Source: Platycnemis pennipes
Lineage: Eukaryota > Arthropoda > Insecta > Odonata > Platycnemididae
DNA length: 64,000 nt
NCBI GenBank assembly: GCA_933228895.1
Contig: OW121850.1
Span: 32,993,773-33,057,772 of the forward strand
Reading direction: 5' to 3'
Made by a program: the position numbers and the translations under genes. How positions within the stretch are numbered: position 1 is the stretch's first letter; each line of letters opens with the position of its first letter. Below are positions 46,336-59,959 of the stretch, piece by piece. The notes beneath the pieces are model-generated. The model saw nothing but the letters and a program-made list of their open reading frames with translations. It did no database searches and was not told the DNA's origin.

Positions 46336-48759
46336 ATGAATCATACACCCCTGATACTGCATCAGGTGCTATAAAAAAATAAAGATATGACATATATATC
46401 ATTGCAATACATCCCACTCATAATTAGGCTATTTTCTGACACTACTTTCTGGGGGATACATTAGCGTCTCAGAAAACATTCACGCAACATTTTATTTCAA
46501 CCAATTTTGTACCTAAATACGATTTACCATCGTATATTCTGCTGACGTGAAACTTGGGAGTTATTTTCAATGTATTCATGGATAAATAATTGATGTTTAA
46601 ATCGGTCTAATTCCGAGAATTATATAAAACAGGAAAAAAAAACGAATGACTGACATTTAGAAACAGGAGAAAGGGAAAAATCAGGTGGCAGGTAGGAGTA
46701 ATGAGCACGAAATTTGATAAAAGTTTAAATTACGCAATAAAAACAATTGACTCCCGATGATTAAAAATAAATTACCTTTCAAAGAGAATAAAACTACAAA
46801 ATAAATTCAGGAAGATAATGAGTAACAAAAACCAAACTGAAAATGAACTATTACGCCAAAAAAGTCTTGCGCTCGAGGCTTTCATGAAATCTATATTTCG
46901 ATTATATGAAACGGTTAGGGGGAAATTACCCCTTCCTTTTATGACTGAAGAGAAATTGGAAGGTTTCAGGGAAGTACACATTTCCAAAAGGGTACACAGG
47001 GGAAACATTCATTCGAATGTATTTTTTTAGTTCTCCTTACATTCACTGTGTATAACTCAAGCAGAATTTTTTTCCTTACGCTGCGCAATCATTATACTTA
47101 TTATGTAAATCCTTAACTTCATTACCCAAGGTCTCTTACCCACCTAAATGATACGTAGTGTAGAAAGTGAAAATAAAAATAGCTTGCGCTTTCAGATACC
47201 CCTACACACCCACCAGGAGCTCTTCAAAGACGGATTCCTAAACTGCTCTCAAAAATGGGTTTGTAAGCATGTGAGAACGGAGAGGCAAGGAATTAAAGCA
47301 TCCTATTACGGGGCATCAATGTTAAACCCGAGTTCGTTGGGAGCCATGGTTTCATCGCCGGATTAGTATCGATTCGGTCTTAATATAACACGGGACGAGT
47401 CCCCCCGTTAGGGGTAAATGCCTGTTAATTCACGGGGCGAATCAAAACGAAGTGTTGAGATTTTCCAGCTGCTTTTTATGGACCGGAGTCAGTGGTTTGA
47501 AGCGCCTCGGTCGAAGGGAAACGGGGATGTTCTCACGCGATTTGAAAAGGGGTTCGGAGTATTGGTTGTGTGATAGACTGGAAGGATGAGGGACTGGGAG
47601 GGAGGGAACTGAGGAGTGGAGGTGGATTCTAAGACAGGCATGGAGGCGATTGAAAGAACTGGATGAAAAATACAGACCCAAAAATGCTAACATGGTGTCT
47701 TCTTGATTGAAACTCGAAGATTCAATGGAAACCCCTAGTCATTTCCAAGTCCTTTCTGAAGGCTTCTTCGGTGTACTTCGCTATCGGTTACTCGCATTCA
47801 AGTAAAACTATTGCTTCTTTCGCACACTTACGATTTTTACTCTAAGTACTGTTTTGAATTTCAACTAGCCCCGCTGTGTATTGGTTGCAAGTTTAGCACG
47901 ACTACAAGTCTTATTGCATTTAGCTTGCGTCCCCTTAGGCAATCATGTTTACAATACCAATTGCCAATTTACTTTTGATATTTGATATGACCTTACTTGC
48001 AAAAACAAGTTTTTTTGATGGTGGATATAACATTCATCGAGGGAACTAATGAAATAATGACATATTTCACAATAATTAAATATATTCTAACCATTTATCT
48101 ACCCTTCGCTTACGACACTTTTTTCATCGATTGATTGTAATATGCTCGAATGATTTCACGAAGATCTGTAATACTACACCAGAAGGCAGACTTATGAAGT
48201 AGACTTTCGGATTGAAAATTGAGGGTAACCAATTGAAGAATGAATTTAAAATATGTAGTACTAATATGTATCAATGATATGCAAGTATGAATGCCAAGCA
48301 TTACTTTACTTTATTGTGCCCGAAAACGCTGCAGTTCAGAAAATTTCGCGACTAAATTCTGTTCATCAGAATGGCGACTAATTTTGCTGAAATCCGTAAC
48401 TTTAATGCCTAGTTTACTCGCTAGGATTCGTTGATTTGCCGGGGTAATGAAATTGCTGAGTAGAGAACGATGCTACTCGTCCTCGAAATGATTTATTAGT
48501 TATTCGCCATGAAGACCAGTAAAAAACTGGCCACAGTAGTTGGCAGCATTTTTGTGAAAATGTCTGAAATATAATATCCAACAGTGGCAGAGTTTCTTGC
48601 AAGTAAACTGCACATAAAAGGCTTAAATAATGACATAAATATGAAGTGATGATCCAAATCTAAGTTGTCTCTTTAATCCCTCTCAAACACTTCCTCCTTT
48701 CTAAATCCATAAAGTAGAAGATTAACCTACGGAGGTTAATATTCTGGTGTTAATGTTAC

Positions 48760-49400
48760 CCCCCTGCTACGTCCTCGAGGTGGTTTCCACGGCATTCGGT
48801 TAATGCACTTTTCGCTCCGACCACAAAACACGAACGCTAACAGCCTGCCTGCCGGGCTGGGGAGGCTGACACCGGCCTGAGTGGATTGGGGAAGGCGAGC
48901 CCGGAGAGGCCCGAGTACACAACCGGGTGGGCACGAAACGTCCACTCGCGGATGGGAGCGCACAGCAGAACCCTTTGGCTTTGGGGTACGCTCTCGGCGC
49001 AAAGGGTCGCCCTGCCGGCCGAGAGCTGCGGGGGTGGTGAGACACGGGGACGTGCACCCTGCAATCCTAGGGCACGGGGACGCTGCACCGCGGATAGAAT
49101 TATTCCGCCCCCGATTTCATCACCGCGTGGATGGGAGCTGTTAGTCACGGCCCCCTACTCTCGGGCGAAACCTTATTCCCCGAAGCAAGCGGGGGAGGAG
49201 GGAGTGTGTATGCCCACCAATCGATCGCTTCGGGTGATTAATTCCTTTATCGTAAGCAGGGACGGACTGCTCGATAGGCGGAACCCGCTCGTCCTTGAGA
49301 AAGCGGAAGAGATTCCCGAGGTTTCATAATGCGCAGGGCATTTTTTCTGGGCTAAGGACCAGGCGTGAACGAAAACAGTGAGACGCGCGGTGGCAATGCC
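48760..49400. promoter_or_regulatory. CpG-dense island
   Basis: High CpG density from about 48840 to 49300. Overlapping frames on both strands (147 codons plus at 48886-49329; 103 codons minus) have no recognisable domain. Candidate promoter/first exon by composition. Confidence 0.35.
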
Positions 49401-50650
49401 GCAAATCATTATCATAGTAAAAAATCGTTAAAAAATTATCTCATTTGATGATAAGTATATATTTTATTTGAAAATTATTGATTAGTACACAGGGAAATTC
49501 ACGAAAATGGCCTGCATAGCATACAAAGGACCTAATATGTAATATCATTCATGATAGTTTCATCAAAAAATCATATCATGTAATCGAATAATGAAAACAT
49601 CTCTTAGAAATAGACCAATATGAGATTAAAATCGCTTAAGACACTGTAATGAGACCTTATAAAATGTAAGTTAACTATTGAAAACAGAAAATGGTAACAT
49701 AAATGGAATTAAATTTTTAGAATTTTGATGACTTCATAGTGATAAAGTTTCGTTAAATAAAGTTTCGCACCATTATTTTATTAATGACCAAAGTTCCTTT
49801 AAATAACACGTCGCGTCAATCAATTTTTTCGTAAGATTTTACATTTTTAAGTTGTATCCATACTTTATATTGCAAAATTAAAAGAAAGGATGGAAGACTT
49901 TTCCATGCTAAAAATATTTGCATCGAAAAATTGAATATAACTGAGATTACCATGAAAGATGTGATAACTCCGGGATGAATAGAAAGAATATTAAAGTGCA
50001 TTACGTAACATTGATTTAAATGAAATTATGAATGGAACAATGGGGTGGATTCTCATTAATTCAACTCTCCGTGTAGGTACTAGAAGCATACTAATTTTTC
50101 TATCCTCAGCTGAGCAACCCCCACAACTCTTGGGCTGAAAATTCAGCCCCCCGCTATTGGTGCTAATAGATGAGAACCTCGCTGATCGACCCTATGCGAT
50201 TTATTATGAGTACTCACGGAATATTGGGCACACAAAGCATCCTAAATCGAAAACGGCCGCGTGAGACTCCACACCATACGAGCAACTGCGTTCTAATATA
50301 TACCTGAATGATGTCTGTAGGTTAAACTGTACCACCATCCACATATGTGGAGTGAGAAATATACATCTGTGATTGAGGTCAATGTGTAGCCTTCTGGATT
50401 GCTTCAGCCTGCTGAAGGTATACTTATTTTAGGCAACAATCAGGTTTGCATTTTGTTCAAATCTCACGAGTTAGCATGCACAAATATATTTTGAGATAAG
50501 TTAGATAAGCTTCATCAGTATGAAGAAAAATGAAATAAAATTTGAAACTGTATTTCTTTCACTTTGTAACAGTGGCAGAAAAGATAAGTCTGCCGAAAGC
50601 ATTAAAAATAAATCGTAATCGAAGTTGACGTATCAAGTCATATTTCTTAG
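49401..50650. other. AT-rich non-coding stretch, nothing recognised
   Basis: No gene or repeat recognised. Confidence 0.45.
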
Positions 50651-50835
50651 AGAAAGACATTTATCAAGGAAAAAAGAGAATGAGAAGAATGGAAAAGTCT
50701 TGTACAAGATAAGGTGAAGGGTGCAAGAGAGATGAATTGGGTCATCGCAAAAAGCTTAGCCGACAGAAAAATGAAGTGGAGAGATGCGTCAAACCAATTT
50801 TTGGTGATCATGACAAGTGTAGATGATGATGATGA
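50651..50835 (+). mobile_element. 5'-truncated RTE-type LINE fragment
   Basis: Reads in shifting frames as the last about 55 residues of the LINE at 36.6-40.0 kb: KTFIKEK like KTIVEGK, and LADRKMKWRDASNQ like LADRRIEWRAASNQ. It ends in (GAT)4 at 50822-50835. It is a diverged relative, not a recent copy, and has internal stops. 5' truncation is usual for LINE insertions. Confidence 0.7.
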
Positions 50836-50840
50836 AATGA

Positions 50841-53800
50841 AACTCATACCTTTCGTCACTCAAGTTACGAGGAATCTTCTACGTATCTCTTTTATATAGT
50901 AGTTTTCCAAGATTTATCTCCCGAAATACGCATGTCTTATTTAAAATAAACTAGGATTAGTATAGAAAAAACAGTAAATTGCTGAAATATGCAATTAATA
51001 TGGATTCAAATGAGATGTTTTTACATCGAAATTATTCTTCATGCTGAGAGAGGGTTTAATAATACAGAAATAGTTTCATTATCTCTAAATGATGAATTAA
51101 AAAGATAGGTATACACTTAATGTAATGAACCAGTGAAATCATACATGTATTAAAATGAATACACTGGGCAGTCATTACACTGACTAGCGGATGTTGCGTG
51201 AGAAGTCCTTATCCCCATCTAATGCTATTATTAAAAACATGCTTAATAAATTTGTGATGATGAATACATTTAAGTGATTTAGCATAATAAAAAGAAAAAT
51301 AAAAGTTTTACTAATGAGTCAACCAAGCTGGAAACGCACATGGTTAAACAGGAAACTGCCCAAAACAAAGAATCACTTTATGTATTTCCAGAATCACTCT
51401 ACCGCATGAAAGATGCAAGGATAGGAACAAGCAAGAAATTAAATTCGGAAATACTATTTTTTTAACAGATGGACTTTTTATAGCTCAGAAAATTATCGGG
51501 TGACGGAAAGTACATTTGCCCTATAATTTTGTTCCATTATCAAGCAACACAACATTGTAAATTATCATTTTATCTTCCTATTTTTGCGTCACCAATGTCC
51601 ATTATTTACGTGCCCTTTCTTTCAACAGTTTCCATTCCTCTTTCTCTTTTTCAAATTTATAAAGCAGGCACCGCCGTACCTTTTACCGCAGAGTATGTTG
51701 AAAGCTCTAATTACCAACGAAGATATATTTTTTCACGACATAACTGCCCGGGAAATGGGGCAGCAATTTCCGGGGCATTGTTTAAATTTTTACAATGAAA
51801 ATTGCATAATATACCTGGTGACTGGCTAATTAAAGTTCATTAGCTACAAATGCAAATTATCCACTTTACCTACCTCGAACTCATTCCAAACTTTTTACTG
51901 CACTCCAACTCAATGATATTGCTGATTATAACTTCATACTTCCGCCGTAAACACCTCAACCCTGTAACCCTTATTTGTACAACTAGATGATATAGGTTGC
52001 CATAATAATCTTATTATACGTCTATTTCTTCATTGCACAATAATAAAAATACTAGATTCAAACATGCAATCAGTCAAATGTTTCACAACTTAGAGAACAG
52101 AGATATATTTCTCATTTTTACATGGGATTAGCATGTTAATTTAAGGATTGGCACGCACAAAATTTTAAAACCAAGATGACTTGCGACAATTATTTATCAT
52201 TATTATCAATAATTATTTCAAGTCTAAGAAAAGTTCAATGGAATCGTTGCCATCATGGTCTCAGTTCTTTGACTCTCCTAAAACTCCTTCCCTCTTCTTC
52301 TCTTACTTCTTTTCATTTTTGTCCATAGACCTTTCCTCAAAACTAAGATGACTATCATGCTCATTCGAATCCAGAATTAAATGAGAGATTAGAACCTTGT
52401 TTTATCCTCTTTTTAACACCGTTACAAACAGTAAAATGAAAAATAATTAGGTTATAACGTGAAAATTGTAAGTATTCTCCATGGAATAACAGAAATAGTT
52501 ACAGTGAGTGAGCAAGATTTTTTTTCTAAGTAAGTAAAAAATGCAAGTCATAATACCAGGCTTTAATGGCGAAACAACATAGTTCTGCATTTCATCCTGA
52601 TGTATGTCTGGATTAAATTCGCACTTACACCATACTACAAATGAGTCGACACTCAGCAATATTCAAGCATATCACATATCTCTCATGAGCGACACAGGCT
52701 TTTATCTCCCTCCAAGAAATATTTGATGGAAGGTTTTAGGTGTTATGGCAGCCCGCAACCGTTTTATTTAGAACTCAAGGTACAAGCTTTGTGTGGATTG
52801 GACGAGGAAAACTATGATGTCAAGAAAATGATGCATTGTCAGACCAAAGGCTCATATTCTAGCCGCCACGAGGAAAAAAGTATGTTTTCCTTCAAAGCCT
52901 ACGCCCGCTGCGACACGTGGAGTAATCAAGAACAAGACGTCGGTCATGAAATGGGACACGTCTCTGTGAGTCACCATGTTTACCATGGACGGAAGCCACC
53001 CTCCGATGTACCTGACGCGAATGAGATGAAAAACCTCTATCACAGGAAAGCCTAGAGGGCTGCAGTTTGTTTATTTGAAAATGAGGGGAGATGAAATGGG
53101 GAAGGGTTGATTACATGAGGAGATGATGGAGGGGATCGCTGGGAGGCGGAACGAAAGGATGGGCGAGGGAAAGGAGTGAGCGTTCTAAATATTCCACGGA
53201 GTCCCCAACCTTTTTGAAGCATGGAAACATTTTTGACGTGCCCAGTGTTTCCAATTTGAAAATAAAAGTTTGGCGTTCCTCGTTTAGATAAATGGCTAAG
53301 GTCCGCACATACTATGCACTAGTCCATACATACTCCTTCACAGGCTACGTAGCAGAAGGGCGCGCCAAGGAGCAACTAGCTCCTTGTGCTTTTAATAGCC
53401 TTAATCTGCTCAAGCACTGTGGGCTCAAATATGGTCTCACATGCAAGGAGGTATCTCAAAGAGCTTGTTTATGTCAAAGCTAGAGGATCAAGTTTGAAAT
53501 TAGGAATTTAGAAGTGCATAATTTAGGGGTATGCCCTTATTTGCTTTTGGAGAACAAGTTTCAAGGATATAGGAATTGGTGTTAAAAACACTATACCCTT
53601 CTAGCTATCAATGGGTGGAAAAATACCTTTTTAATCCTTTTCCTCTTACAGGAATATAAGTGAACCTCAGAAATGAGAAATCGTTTCTAAAAGGAAGAAA
53701 TAATTTCTTCTTCCTTTTAATGTTACGGCTTATAATTTCCAACATTAGATATTAATGCTAGGTGCTCGTATCACCTAGACTATGAGAGTTTTCAAAGGCT

Positions 53801-55889
53801 GAGAAAAGTGAAAGAGCATCGATTCTCTACACTTCCATGGATCTAGAATATTAAATGCAATCAATTACCTTAGCTATAAAGAAACTGCAGTGTTGGAACC
53901 TTTATTCCTAGTAACAGCACCAGCACCGTATGATCGACTTCCACAAAGATTTGCCTGACACTGTGTCGTGACCTTAGCCTTTAAAAACTAGCTAAAATTA
54001 TAATACAGTCAAAATTTTCACGAGTTAATGCCATCTATGTATGTTTAGAGATCATTCACAGCGGAAGAAAAACAGGGTTTTTAATCAACTGGGGGCTACA
54101 CCAAACGAAATGAGGTAAAATGGGTTTAATTACGAGGCAAATGAAATCAATTAATTGTGTTTCTTAATTTGTGGATGATGAAGCAAAGATCGAACTTACT
54201 ATCTCCAGTATCACAGTATCTCTGGAAAATGTACAAAAAACAATACGAAAAATCCACCGGCATCATAATAGAGAATGTTTAGAATAATTTGAGAAGCGGT
54301 AACGGAACGGAACAAAGGTACAAATGAGATTGTAGACGGTAAAAGTATGAAAAGTATCTCCCAAAGTAATTACACACAGCAAGATGGAGTGTGCAAAGAA
54401 AGGAAAGAGAGATACCTGTGATGAGACTTTTTTATTCGATTTCTGCCAGGATCCGATGGTGAACGTCATATGCTTTTGAAATTTCAATCATTCAGACAGA
54501 GAGCTTCAGTTAAAACGCCCTCCGCAGGGAACTCAGGCGGAAAATGAAATATCACGGAGGACCCCCAGCTGCCCCTCAGTAATCGAGGATGGATCGTACG
54601 GGGAACAAGGCATCGCCGCAGTCCCTACTCCATAGGGGCAATCTTTGACAAAAGGCAACTATTTGGTGCAATTACGGGACTAACTTCAGCAGTACGTACA
54701 TGATGACGATACACGCGAAGAGTAAAGTGTTAAGAGCAAAACCGTGTTTCAATGCAATAGGATTACCTCTGCAGTCGGGATTGTGGTGCTGCAGTGAGAG
54801 CAGATGGTTTCTCTTGTTGGTTAGATAGCCGAACAGATTTCAATTTGCTCGCAGAACCGAATCCCACAATGGTTAAAGACTCGGAAACCTAAACTCCAAA
54901 TTCGACAACGAATGCAGCAAAGAGAACTGAGAAAACAGGATGGTGAGCACAGCGGATTGGATTTTGCAAGAATTACAATATTGATACAAATATATCGGCT
55001 GAAGTCACAACCATTCCAATTAAATACACCGAAAATAATAAAAATTCTATTAAACCTTATTCATTCACTTATTCAATCATCATTAACAGAATTATGCAAG
55101 CCATTGTCTTTTGCACAATTGACAATTATAGTTATAATGAACATATAAGCACAAGAAGAAACTCGCTTTTCTCCATAATTGCAAGCCAGCCGTTAATATG
55201 CATTTTAATTTTGCAATCTAGAATCGGGTGCTGAGTGCACTAGACATGATGTGGTGAAGTCATAGGTTCTTTTGCAAAAGAGCATTACCATTAAAATGTA
55301 ACTAACCAGCACTAAAGAAACTAATGATTACAATTTAATTTTTCTACTACAGAAAAATAAATATGAGATCCAAAAAATATCAAACTGAAGCAAAACACAA
55401 CCTAGCACAATTAATTTGATTTTTATAGATGTATTATATCAATATATCACAATGATTTACACATTATTTTTATGGCATTTATAATTGCAAGACAGCGCAT
55501 CTGCGTACATAATGGAGGATAAATCCCGACAGATGAAGAATATACGATGTATTTGAGAAATTAAGGACACGCAATGCATTAAGCCACTTCCGCAGAGTAA
55601 CGAAGAAATCTAAATGTGTTCATCAACCTCAACTCAATGAATAACAAGAATCCACCCTCAAGAGCAAAATATTAGTCTTTTTTCACCACATAGGTTTAAT
55701 CACTATCATCATCCTAATTTAATTTAATTTAATGTTCCAAATTCAAATTCGTACGTGCATTCAGGGCCTATTGAATACTAACTCGCGATCTAAGGAAGCA
55801 TTTACAGACAAATCCACAAATTGTGTTGTCGAATGAACAAGCTAATGGTGTGGCATAACAATGGGATACATACCGTCAGGATTACCTCT
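50841..55889. other. AT-rich non-coding stretch
   Basis: No gene recognised. A 110-codon plus-strand frame at 52723-53055 is the least repetitive of the longer frames, but I know no relative and see no motif. A small hairpin TAAAAGGAAGAA/TTCTTCCTTTTA lies near 53690-53720, and (TTTAA)n at 55707-55731. Confidence 0.4.
55707..55731 (+). repeat. (TTTAA)n short tandem repeat
   Basis: Four near-perfect TTTAA units. Confidence 0.7.
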
Positions 55890-56620
55890 ATTATTAATCC
55901 ACATTGAGAGATGATGGATCGGGAGCAGGGTTGACTCGAACGTCTTCAACGAGTGGGGGGGCTTGGGACTTGAGCGGAGGAGACAAGGGATTGGACCCTT
56001 GGTGGTGTGAGCGCGTGGAGTGATAATAACATCGCGGATGAGGGATTTCTAAGCGGAGTAGGGGCAACATCGAAGGCCTGATTGATTGATTGTAACGTTC
56101 AATGGGCGTGGTAACGTCAGTAGCACCTCCCTGGGGTAGATGGAGGGCGGTTGGGAGGGGAGAGCGGATATCTCCGTGTATCCATCTCGCATTTCGGCAT
56201 TGTTTAGTGCCATAATGGGGCAAGTCGAAAATAAATAAAATATGAGCGCGTTAAAGATACGTCGGAGAATCCATAAATCAATTCTGGGCGGGGGGTCGGT
56301 TTGGCGTGGCGTCGCGGCCGGGTGGCGGAAGGAGGTGCAGCGAATCGGCGGCGGCGCTGTGGCTGGCATGCGGCAAAGGGAGGGGGGCGGGGATGAGGGG
56401 GGAGGGGGTGGGGGAGGACTATTAAGTGGAGACAGATAATCGCGAGAGTGTATAATTGCGTCTTGCGGACTTGAAGAAAGTTGTTAAAACTGTGCCCGGG
56501 GGCAGGGAAATCGACCCCCTACCACGACCGTCCGTGTCCCCACTAACGCGTACGCGACCGAGAGAAATATCGCGATGAGCCGGGAATCGCCGAAGGACCT
56601 GGCGCAGATTAAGCTTTGAA
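55890..56620. promoter_or_regulatory. CpG island
   Basis: CpG-rich, peaking at 56280-56400 (GGCGTCGCGGCCGGG, GGCGGCGGCGC) and again at 56520-56600. No exon recognised. Candidate promoter. Confidence 0.35.
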
Positions 56621-58549
56621 ATTTACTGCCGCAGTGTGGGAAGTCGTTGGGAAGATAATTGCGCTCAATGAAGTCGGAAAATTAAAGGGAGTTGGAGTAG
56701 GATTCGATTCATCAACTAGCGATTTCTTCTTAATTCACTTTTTTTTGACGCGAAAGCAAAATTTAAGGCATTTTACGTCTGTTGGTCTCTGGAGATTTCT
56801 CCATTTCTCCATTTTGCCCCGAAAAAACTTTTGATCACTTTTCACTGGAAGTGAAATATTTATCCAACCCATGGGATATCAGCCCTCATGTTCTTATTTA
56901 TTCGGAACTCTGAAGTCCAGGAAATATTATGCCCCTCATTAGGAATATGATGACCCTCATTCTTCGACGTCAAACCTTTCCATCTCAGCTGTAACTCACT
57001 TAATTCTGAGAAAAGGGGGCGGCTCAAATAAGTTCAAAGAAGCCAATAAAATTTCAAATTCCATTCCACATTCGTGCTGATAAAATTGCGGTGAAATAAT
57101 TATCAGGAGGCAGATGCTTGCTGCCTCCTCCTTTATAAAGACGTAGTATTGTGAAACAATACTGCCTACGCCAGACTTTAGCCCGACGCACAACTTCTAC
57201 GTTCAGTGCGTTTCTAAGAGCACGATAAGATGCTCATAAATAGTTCCCTTCTTCTAAAATCCATTACGAAATTGCAACCTCCTAAGTATCATAACGGTAA
57301 AGCTTCTGTTGAGTTCCCCGCCAAATGTTTTGTAAGCGATGTTAAAACTGAACCTAGTTACATCCTAAGGAGCAATAATTAGATTGGCTAGGCCTCAAAA
57401 GAGCCCTTGATGACAATATCACGCAGTTTATTCTGGAGCTAAGTAGGAGAAAAGCCGTGCTATGCGTGTGACCTGTGGATCCAGCAAAATATAGGTCACG
57501 AAGGTTATTGGGCCACGAATGCATTACTGAAATTAACTCCTATATACGCCGAGTATAAAATACACATCAACGGTGGAGTACAAATTATTAGATATACATT
57601 GGTCTTTGCCCGTTACAATTATTTTCCTACATTATTGAAAGATTTCTGCTTCTTATAATACACCTTTATCTGTACGAAAATGTATTGAAAATTCAGCTAA
57701 TATTTTAAAATGGATATAGGGCCATAAATTACGCCGGAAGGAATAAACAACCCTGGGATTGTAGAAAAATCTATCCTCAACCAGTTGAATTAGTTTTTCA
57801 ATTTCACGCTATAGGAAACAGAAATAACATAACGTGAAATACAGAAAGGGTTTCAAAACCTAGAACTAGGGCCTTGGTGCATTATTTAAACACGGTTCAA
57901 AGTTATAGCAATATTTATTACTAGCAAACACAAACGCGAAAATGTTTCAAATTGAGCCTTCAGCTCACAAATATGCCCTCCTTGTAAGAAATTAAGGATG
58001 ACCGAGAGAATAGAATGTCAAGGGGAAAGATAAATGTTTGTTCTGATACGAAGAGATAGGAGTTAAATGGAAAGAGAAGCAAAAATAAAGAAAAATCCAC
58101 TCAATGTTTTTCCTTCCTCCAACAAAGAAATCCCTCTAAAATGTTCTCTTGTTTTCCTAAATAAAAAAACAGAACTTCAAAGATGCTACGGAAAAATCAT
58201 TAGTGAATTAAGGAAGTGCTGCGTGGGGCTATGGGGATGTAAGGTGGAAGGAAAGAATTATTTTTTAAGGAACATAAAAAGATGAGAAGGTTAAAACCCA
58301 GTTCGGGATTGGATGAAGAAATTAAAGGAGATGAAGTTGAGGAGATATGTCCATTTATTTTTGTATGAGGAGTTTGCAATTTTTCTTTAATCACTCCAAA
58401 AGACTTATATTAAAACTATGACGAAATATCGGGACGAATAAAATAACTCCTTGCCCATATTAAACAGCGACAGAGATACGAATAAGATGGCCTTATACTG
58501 ATATAAGGGTTCTATATTTAAAGTACTCCTTCGGTTCCACTTGCCATCC
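56621..58549. other. AT-rich non-coding stretch
   Basis: No gene recognised. It contains two adjacent hairpins: AGGAGGCAG/CTGCCTCCT (57105-57129) and AGTATTG/CAATACT near 57150. Confidence 0.4.
57105..57129. repeat. Perfect 9-bp hairpin, 7-nt loop
   Basis: AGGAGGCAG, loop ATGCTTG, CTGCCTCCT. Function unknown. Confidence 0.7.
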
Positions 58550-59350
58550 CTTAACACATTCCTCACGGTCCCTATACTCCGCACGAAATATGAAAACCCG
58601 TCACCCGAGTGCGAACATTAATAATGAACCTTCCCAAGTGCATACAGATCCTCTTTGATTCGGAGGAAAGGAGAAAAACTCGAGGGGAGTGCGCGGGTCC
58701 GCTTGATAAACCCGCGGAATGACATGCGAGCAGCAGCCGAATGAAAGGCAGGGGCATGATGGAAGGCTCGATTCCTTTTTGCCCCGCCTTTTTCACTCTT
58801 GGAGACCGGAGGAATGTTTTGGGCTGACGGCCGCGTGGAACCTTTTCAGGAGTCGCGGGAGGCAACGGAATGGCGAGTGCGGGCGAGGAGGGAAAGGAAG
58901 AGGGAGTGCTGAGGAGAACAACGTATTCATGCAGTCGTCGCTTTTCTTCTTCTAACGCCCCCTTTCAGGTTGGCGTGGTCCTTGGGGAGAGGCGAGGATT
59001 GTAAGGGGGTGGGGGGTAGTACTCACCAACCACCTGTGAGAACGCAACGGGAGACCGCTAAGGGAGAACCTCTCCCTCCCCTCCGTATTCCAGTTACTGC
59101 GACGGTGAGGGGGGCGGGCCCCGGCGGGATGATGTTGGGCTGGGTAGGGACCTCGTGCGTCGCCGCTGGAGGGCGCCGGTTCCGGCCGCGGGCTCGCGTC
59201 CCAGCGCCCTCGTCAAACGGGGAATGGCAATCGGGAGCTCTTCGAAACGCGTCCACGCCCTGTCCACTTCCGCGCGGCAGATAGGGGCCGGGAGTAGAGA
59301 TGCTATCGCACTGAAGGGCCCGAAGTGAACGAGGTTGACCGGAACAAATG
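58550..59350. promoter_or_regulatory. CpG island
   Basis: CpG-rich, especially 58990-59280. Frames of 77-104 codons on both strands lack domains. Candidate promoter or first exon. Confidence 0.35.
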
Positions 59351-59959
59351 GCAGCGGGACTCGATTGCCCAGTTATCTAGATGGAAAAACAATCACACGG
59401 GCATAAATCTTGTCTGGACATGTACTGCCGAGGGAGCGGCGCTATTGAATTCTTGTTCCTCGATCGAATGGGATGAGTCTCTATCGAAAAGGAGCTAAGT
59501 TTTAACGTTGATAACCAGTAAATTTCTGTCTAAAGATTATCACCCAAACTAATCTTACTTTCAGACTCTAAAACCAGGATTGCCATGGTAACTATCCCAA
59601 ACGGCGGATAATGCCGATTGAAGATAATTTATTTCTCTCCCAAATGGATTCATAAGTCGAAATCCTCCCTACGGAAATCACCGTTAAAAGTCAAGTTGGC
59701 ATGGAAATTACGGCAAACCCTCACAATAGATTTTCTCCTTAAACACTTGGGACTGTCACTGACCATGCTCTACGTCACGTAGCAGAACAACACATTGATT
59801 GAGACTGAATAGCCGCCAGAAAAATGAGTTTTTCACCTACGATAGACTCCCCATTCACCTGACACAAACAGAAGGCAAGATACTAGAACTGGAAAGTTTT
59901 CACAAGATCATAGTGCTACTACAATCTGGGCACAACACAACGGCTCTCTGTGGGAACGA
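59351..59959. other. Non-coding stretch, nothing recognised
   Basis: No gene or repeat recognised. Confidence 0.4.

Larger units (their letters stand above)
45131..48759. other. AT-rich non-coding stretch
   Basis: No gene recognised. It contains the SINE remnant at 46.29 kb and one copy of a dispersed repeat (46090-46116). Confidence 0.4.

Noticed and set aside
48340..48366. CTGATGA...GAAA on the minus strand as a fourth hammerhead
   Set aside because: The intervening bases cannot form stem II and the flanks cannot form stem I.
52723..53055. 110-codon plus-strand frame that looks less repetitive than others
   Set aside because: No recognisable relative, motif or splice context, so not supported as a gene.
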